45,663 nt of DNA, taken from positions 1 to 45,663 of the forward strand of contig CAYNNQ010000021.1 of the NCBI GenBank assembly GCA_964398785.1, in the 5' to 3' direction. The position numbers and the translations under genes were made by a program. Shown in pieces: positions 41,506-45,663 of the stretch; the stretch's first letter is position 1; every line of letters begins with the position of its first letter. Below the pieces are notes generated by a model. The model was not told the origin of the DNA, ran no database searches, and worked only from the letters and a program-made list of their open reading frames with translations. This DNA is from CAYNNQ01 sp964398785. Lineage in GTDB: Bacteria > Desulfobacterota > Desulfovibrionia > Desulfovibrionales > Desulfonatronovibrionaceae.

Positions 41506-41895
41506 ATGAGCATTGTTTTGAGCGAGGAAAATGCAACCCAACTCGGGGAAAGCCTGAGCAAGTTGATTGAAGAGGCCGGGGCCACTTACGCAATGCTTAC
41601 GGACATGGGGGGGAACCTTTTGTCCAAGGCCGGGGACGATACGTATGACGGTGCCGCTTTGGCGGTTCTTACCGCTGCCAATTTCGCCGCCACCAAGGAA
41701 ATTGCCAACCTGATAGGGGAAAAGGATTTTTCCCTGCTTTTCCACCGCGGGGAAAACGAGAACATCCATTTCACCAAAATCACCCCGGAAATCATAATGA
41801 TCGTCCTGTTCAAGCCCTATCTCTCTCTAGGGTTACTCCGGCTCAAGGTGGACAACATTAAGGATGAACTAAACGAGATACTTGGGAGCCAGTGA
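41506..41895 (+). CDS. Roadblock/LC7 domain protein (MglB-like)
   Basis: This 129-residue protein has the roadblock alpha/beta fold: GATYAMLTDMGGNLLSKAGD, AVLTAANFAATKEIANLIG and ENIHFTKITPEIIMIVLF. MglB proteins act as GTPase-activating partners of MglA. Its stop shares a base with the GTPase start (TGATG), supporting a functional pair. AGGAG precedes the ATG. It is the first of seven tightly packed plus-strand genes. No type IV pilus or Frz gene lies nearby, so motility is not implied by context alone. Confidence 0.9.
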   Translation: MSIVLSEENATQLGESLSKLIEEAGATYAMLTDMGGNLLSKAGDDTYDGAALAVLTAANFAATKEIANLIGEKDFSLLFHRGENENIHFTKITPEIIMIVLFKPYLSLGLLRLKVDNIKDELNEILGSQ

Positions 41896-42536
41896 TGGCA
41901 ATTATAAATTTCAAAGAAAAAATAGTCCAGGTGAAAATAGTCTATTACGGCCCGGGCAGGAGCGGCAAAACCACTAACCTGGAATATCTGTACAACTCCT
42001 TGAAAAAGAAATTTCAGGATGAGCTGCCCAGCAAGCTTATAACCATAGATACCCAGGGGGATCGCACCCTCTTTTTCGATTTTTTCCCTATAGAGCTGGG
42101 GAAAATAAACGGCTTGGACCTTAAGCTGCAGCTCTACACCACCCCGGGACAGGTTATGTATGAATCCACCCGGAGATTGGTCCTGAAGGGGGTGGACGGG
42201 GTCATATTCGTGGCCGATTCCCTGGCCTCCCGGGAGGAGGCAAATCTGGACTCCTTCCAGAATCTCAAAGACAACCTGGCCCACCACAACCTGAACCTGG
42301 ATGACATCCAGCTGGTATTCCAGTGGAACAAACGCGACCTGGAAAACAACGGCATTCCCCTTTTGGACATGGAAACCATGGACAAGCAGATGAACTCCGA
42401 ATTGAAAACCCAGGCTTTCCCCTCCAGCGCCTCCGAAGGGACAAATGTATTCAAGACCCTGAATGTGGCGGCCAAGATGACCGTGGAGTCCGTTATCGAA
42501 AAGCTGCTGAACCAAAAACAAAGCATCCCCAACTAA
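41895..42536 (+). CDS. MglA-like small GTPase
   Basis: This 213-residue GTPase has P-loop GPGRSGKTTN (19-28), switch II TTPGQVMYE with TPGQ in place of the Ras-like DxxG (typical of MglA), NKRD (145-148) for guanine specificity and SASEG. MglA proteins localise to cell poles when GTP-bound and control polarity or the activity of partner proteins. The start shares a base with the MglB-like stop. A GTG one codon upstream would overlap more. Genes downstream encode CheW-like and PATAN-like domains, so it may link sensory input to chemosensory or two-component output. Confidence 0.93.
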   Translation: MAIINFKEKIVQVKIVYYGPGRSGKTTNLEYLYNSLKKKFQDELPSKLITIDTQGDRTLFFDFFPIELGKINGLDLKLQLYTTPGQVMYESTRRLVLKGVDGVIFVADSLASREEANLDSFQNLKDNLAHHNLNLDDIQLVFQWNKRDLENNGIPLLDMETMDKQMNSELKTQAFPSSASEGTNVFKTLNVAAKMTVESVIEKLLNQKQSIPN

Positions 42537-42546
42537 TAACGGACAA

Positions 42547-43389
42547 ATGGATTACAAGGAACTACAAAAAGCAATTGTTCCCTTTCTGGAAGAGGAAAGA
42601 GAGAAACTGCAGGCAGCGGAAAAAACTCTGCAGGGATGCGCCCCGCGGGGAGAAGCGGACAAAAAGGTGTTTCTGGTCCTTAAAAATATCCTCAAAACCC
42701 TGGAGGCCGGTGAAAAGTTAAAAGACACCGGCCGGGAAATACTGGAAAACCGGGACTACTTCGCCAGTGACCAAATCAACGAGGAGGCCAAGCAACAAAG
42801 CTTGAAGACGATTTTGGACCGGAACAAATACATAAAAAACAGTAGGCTCTTCAATATCCAGCTGATTCAGACCTATGTAGAGGAGATCCTCAATGACCGC
42901 CTGCACGAAATCAACATCAAGCTCGAAGAGAATCAGCGTTTTTTACACCGCTTGCTGTATTCCTCTCCGGAAAGGGGAACTGGTCCCGCTTCCGGCCGGG
43001 AAACCGGTCAGTATCTATTCATAGAAATTGGTGGAGAGCAGTACGGCGTGCCCTTTGCAGAATTAACAGAAATCCTCAGACCGGGCGGTAAGACTGCCCG
43101 GAGAGAAGCGGGGAGAGAGGAAATCAAATATAAAAAAATTGCCGGGATATTTAATAAAAACTCCTTCAAGACCTTCCAGCCCTCCAAACTGGACAAAAAA
43201 AAGGTCCTGGTCAACATAACGCCAAAACACGAAAACACTTCGGCTAACTATGCCTTGATCCTTAATCAGGAGGGCAGACAATATGTGTTTTTTGCGGACA
43301 ATCTTCTGAACTTGGAGCCGGTTGAGGGCCAAAATTTGGGAGACTATGTAGAGACACTGGATGGCGTGTATCAAACAATAGGGCCATAA
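42547..43389 (+). CDS. Protein with C-terminal CheW-like domain
   Basis: This 280-residue protein has a highly charged helical N-terminal half (about 1-145, likely coiled coil, many Lys/Glu). A C-terminal domain follows with YLFIEIGGEQYGVPFAELTE near residue 160, RREEIKY-like basic stretches, VLVNITPKH and VFFADNLLNLEPVEG. The second part resembles CheW folds, which couple receptors to CheA kinases. No receptor or CheA is in the window. It starts 10 bases after the GTPase gene. I place the CheW-like call at moderate confidence, because the key interface residues cannot be checked by eye. Confidence 0.65.
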   Translation: MDYKELQKAIVPFLEEEREKLQAAEKTLQGCAPRGEADKKVFLVLKNILKTLEAGEKLKDTGREILENRDYFASDQINEEAKQQSLKTILDRNKYIKNSRLFNIQLIQTYVEEILNDRLHEINIKLEENQRFLHRLLYSSPERGTGPASGRETGQYLFIEIGGEQYGVPFAELTEILRPGGKTARREAGREEIKYKKIAGIFNKNSFKTFQPSKLDKKKVLVNITPKHENTSANYALILNQEGRQYVFFADNLLNLEPVEGQNLGDYVETLDGVYQTIGP

Positions 43390-43392
43390 GCC

Positions 43393-43986
43393 ATGCTAAG
43401 AGGCAACCTTTCCTCATTTTCCCTTATCAGCCTGCTACAGGTATGCGACAATGAAAACAAGTCCGGCGCGATAGTGTTTTCCGATCCTGAAAACGAAAGG
43501 GTTTGCGGAAAGATCTATTCCTCCCAGGGTACGCCGGTCTATGCCTATTTCCTGGATCAGCTAGGGATAGAGGCGATCAAATTGCTGCATCTGGCCTCCC
43601 GACACGACTTTTATTTCCAGGAATCTCTACAACCCCCGGAAAAAAACGTACACGCCGATCTGAATTTTCTTCTCCTGGAATGTTCCAAGCACAAGGACGA
43701 AGTGCAAGGATATCTGCAAAAACTGGAACCGGAAATCAAGAAACGTTTTGATGTATCCTCGGTGAGGGTGTTCGCCTACGAGGCACAGTGTCTGAACCTG
43801 TTCGCGGAAATGGCCCCAATCCTGGAGCTCGAGAAAATCGAATACTATGAATTTTCCACCCCCGGAGAAAACAGCTTTGTATTCTTGGACAAAAACATCT
43901 CCACGCACGTCCAGGTAGACACCCCAAACACTTTATATACGGACGAGATCATCGATTTCTTGCATAAAAAGGATCTATTGCCATGA
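43393..43986 (+). CDS. DUF4388 (PATAN)-type domain protein
   Basis: This 197-residue protein begins MLRGNLSSFSLISLLQVCDN, followed by GAIVFSDP and GKIYSSQGTPVYAYFLDQ. This is the strand-rich pattern of DUF4388/PATAN domains, common in deltaproteobacterial signalling proteins and in cyanobacterial phototaxis regulators. Its C-terminal half (from about 110) is a poorly conserved alpha/beta region. It starts three bases after the CheW-like stop. A role as an adaptor in the GTPase pathway is inferred from position. Confidence 0.7.
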   Translation: MLRGNLSSFSLISLLQVCDNENKSGAIVFSDPENERVCGKIYSSQGTPVYAYFLDQLGIEAIKLLHLASRHDFYFQESLQPPEKNVHADLNFLLLECSKHKDEVQGYLQKLEPEIKKRFDVSSVRVFAYEAQCLNLFAEMAPILELEKIEYYEFSTPGENSFVFLDKNISTHVQVDTPNTLYTDEIIDFLHKKDLLP

Positions 43987-44891
43987 TTCCCAGATTCAAC
44001 GTTTATCACAACAATCTGCACGGCAGCTTCATTCTGTTTGACAAATACATCCAGTTCCTCAAGTCTGACTACTTCAACGGCTATGTTTATCTGGATGACC
44101 ACCGGGACAAGATATTTCTCTTCCTTTTGGAGGGGGAACTGCAGACCTGCCTCAGGCAATCCAACGGCTATTTTGAGCGCCTGAACCTGATGCAAGTCGA
44201 AGATTATATCCACGAACAGACCTCTATTTCCAGTTTCCGGTGCAACTCGGTATATATCGACTACTTTTCCCGATTCCATACCCTAAAGCTGTTGCACAAG
44301 GAATTGAGCACGGACATAGTCGATCCGGAAAAACTGATAAACAAGTGCAAAACGGAAAATTTCAGCGGAATACTGGAGATAACTTCCCAGAAGGAAAAGA
44401 ACTATATCTATTTTCTTGAAGGTCAGATCATGGGCAGTATGTCCCCCACCAAGGAAGGTTTCTTTGACCGGGACGGCAGAGAAAACACAACCATACCCAA
44501 TATATCCCATCCCGGCAGTATAAATATTTACAAGATCTCCTTTGAGCCCCAGGATAACTCCGAAAGCCGGGAAAAACTGATCGAGTGCTACGAAAACCTA
44601 TTCAACACCCTGGACAAAAATTGTCAAAAAAAGGACTTTGCCACCATATGGAGAGAATGTGCCCTTGAACTTAGCGATAAATACGTCTTCCTGGACCCGT
44701 TCGCCGAGGAGTTCAATTATTCTGAAGGGAAACTAGATGTATGGGAAAAGATTAATTCCAAGACCCTGGCCCTCGGACTGGAGGAGCTAACCCAAAAACT
44801 CCTCTCCCGTACAGGGATTGCCGTGGAAACAGTAGAGGGCATAAAAGAGCAGTACTCCCAGGAACTGGCGGACTATGAAATCAGAAGTTGA
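43983..44891 (+). CDS. Second PATAN-like protein with two domains
   Basis: This 302-residue protein overlaps the previous gene by 4 bp. The first part has NNLHGSFILFDKYIQFLKSD, YVYLDD and FLLEGELQTCLRQ. A second copy-like segment near 115-150 reads NFSGILEITSQKEKNYIYFLEGQIMG. Both resemble the strand pattern of DUF4388 domains, so it may be a tandem. A mostly helical C-terminus follows (about 190-302). It is the longest member of the series and gives no sign of catalytic residues. Function unknown. Confidence 0.6.
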   Translation: MIPRFNVYHNNLHGSFILFDKYIQFLKSDYFNGYVYLDDHRDKIFLFLLEGELQTCLRQSNGYFERLNLMQVEDYIHEQTSISSFRCNSVYIDYFSRFHTLKLLHKELSTDIVDPEKLINKCKTENFSGILEITSQKEKNYIYFLEGQIMGSMSPTKEGFFDRDGRENTTIPNISHPGSINIYKISFEPQDNSESREKLIECYENLFNTLDKNCQKKDFATIWRECALELSDKYVFLDPFAEEFNYSEGKLDVWEKINSKTLALGLEELTQKLLSRTGIAVETVEGIKEQYSQELADYEIRS

Positions 44892-45240
44892 AAAGGCATG
44901 CAATTCCTTTGTCCAAGAAAATGGATACCTCCGTTATCTCATTGTACGGCAGGGCAAAGAAACCCGGATTTTCCCCTCCGCACTGTTTGCCCAAAAAGAA
45001 AGAGACAGCCTGGAGAAAGCCCTAAGCGCCCTTGAGCAGGAATGTTCCGGGCATGAACATATCCTTTTGTCCGGAGACAAGCTCATATACACTTGTTTTA
45101 AAAACGCTTTCATGTTCATCTGTGTTTGCGATTCCCAAGTGAGCGTTTCCCGTGTAAGAATGGAAATGGATATATTCATGGATAAACATTGCCGTCAGTC
45201 CGGATACTTACGGAAAATAACCTCCATATTCAATACCTAA
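44875..45240 (+). CDS. Small roadblock-like protein
   Basis: This 121-residue protein starts inside the end of the previous gene (17-bp overlap). YLRYLIVRQGKETRIFPSAL and DKLIYTCFKNAFMFICVCD form a strand pattern like the latter half of a roadblock fold, with a closing helix (VRMEMDIFMDKHC). It could be a second GTPase-interacting subunit. The similarity is weak and the protein might belong to another small alpha/beta family. Confidence 0.5.
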   Translation: MKSEVEKACNSFVQENGYLRYLIVRQGKETRIFPSALFAQKERDSLEKALSALEQECSGHEHILLSGDKLIYTCFKNAFMFICVCDSQVSVSRVRMEMDIFMDKHCRQSGYLRKITSIFNT

Positions 45241-45252
45241 AAGGGAGGGGGA

Positions 45253-45663
45253 ATGGCCGAAAGCAGAATAGAGTTGGTCCCTGTCAAGCATCAGGTTACA
45301 CTGAGTGCCTCGGAATGGCTTTTCATCGTCATGTATGTACGCTATCAAAATATGGACAAATTGCAGGAAAAGCTCCGCTTGGATACCAATTCCCTGAATT
45401 CCATACTGGAGGGACTGGAAAAGAAAAACCTTATCAAGGTTGTGGGAGAAGAAGTCTCCCAGCCAACGGCGGTCCCCGCCGTATTCTGGACCCGGATGGA
45501 AAAGGCCCTGTCCGGGTACATCGGCCCTATCGCCGCTTCCGTTATCGACGACGAACTGGGGAATCTGGAACAGACCCGGGAAAACTGTCCCCGGGAAAAG
45601 CTCTATAACCTAATAGAAAAAGTGGCCACTGAGATAGACTCCCAGCCCAATAAGATACATTTT
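45253..45663 (+). CDS. Winged-helix-like protein with C-terminal helical domain (partial, cut by the window end)
   Basis: The ATG at 45253 is preceded by GGGAGGGGG, and the frame stays open for 137 codons to the window end. Residues about 18-65 (LSASEWLFIVMYVRYQNMDK, NSILEGLEKKNLIK) look like a winged helix. Then ALSGYIGPIAASVIDDEL and CPREKLYNLIEKVATEI resemble the helical domain found at the end of several deltaproteobacterial signalling proteins (GPIA followed by a helix bundle). It starts 12 bases after the previous gene and so belongs to the GTPase operon. It could regulate the operon or act as another adaptor. Confidence 0.6.
   Translation, partial: MAESRIELVPVKHQVTLSASEWLFIVMYVRYQNMDKLQEKLRLDTNSLNSILEGLEKKNLIKVVGEEVSQPTAVPAVFWTRMEKALSGYIGPIAASVIDDELGNLEQTRENCPREKLYNLIEKVATEIDSQPNKIHF

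Noticed and set aside
1..45663. tRNA genes, CRISPR arrays, integrases or transposase genes
   Set aside because: I looked for cloverleaf-like segments in the spacers, for regularly spaced direct repeats and for transposase motifs, and found none I could support.

Overview
The window looks like chromosome from a Gram-negative deltaproteobacterium (Desulfobacterota), most likely order Desulfovibrionales. The main grounds are a Rex redox repressor beside a separate atpE-atpB-atpI-atpZ (FO) operon, LpxC (so lipopolysaccharide is made), a prmC-prfA-DUF1385-rpmE string, and an MglA-type GTPase module. This placement is inferred from gene families and gene order; no rRNA or other direct marker was found. 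Coding DNA is moderately GC-rich. An AT-richer toxin-antitoxin pair at the left edge and repeat-filled intergenic regions stand out.

Layout. 1-973: a BrnT-like toxin/CopG-like antitoxin pair between stretches with no recognisable gene. 974-14865: a fatty-acid/polyketide-like locus in three operons. The plus operon 974-4452 holds a ketosynthase, a ketosynthase-like partner without the active cysteine, an acyl/aryl-AMP ligase and a small lipoprotein. The minus operon 10784-4883 holds a FabG-like reductase, a ketosynthase, a retinol-saturase/CrtI-like oxidoreductase, a second ketosynthase, an acyl carrier protein and a PlsC acyltransferase. The divergent plus operon 10930-14865 holds a B12-type radical SAM protein, a radical SAM-LPLAT acyltransferase fusion and a second ACP. 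No dehydratase, enoyl reductase, thioesterase or exporter is visible. The product is probably an unusual, perhaps polyunsaturated or cyclised, acyl chain placed on a lipid. The family set overlaps aryl-polyene systems and, as I recall them, candidate ladderane lipid loci.

14933-28680: a lipoprotein, an RRM protein, a UMF1-type MFS transporter, an AddAB/RecB-like helicase-nuclease pair, an MscS channel, a methyltransferase, IlvD and LpxC. 29030-36143: prmC, prfA, DUF1385, rpmE, a substrate-binding-type protein with no signal peptide, rex and the FO genes, all on the minus strand. 36593-40873: a LonB-like protease and a TolC-type outer membrane protein, separated by repeats. 41247-45663: a 31-residue membrane protein, then a tightly packed plus-strand operon of roadblock (MglB-like), MglA-like GTPase, CheW-like, DUF4388/PATAN-like (two), a roadblock-like protein and a winged-helix-like protein cut by the window end. 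This looks like a GTPase-centred sensory or polarity module.

The intergenic DNA carries two short repeat families. One is a 185-bp MITE-like element with terminal inverted repeats, in two full copies (36354-36538, 39285-39469) plus a 38-bp remnant (33614-33651). The other is an older hairpin-forming repeat (28861-29000, 33307-33392, 39021-39510). One MITE copy is inserted inside a copy of the second repeat with a matching short target duplication, and the empty site is preserved at 28951-28980.
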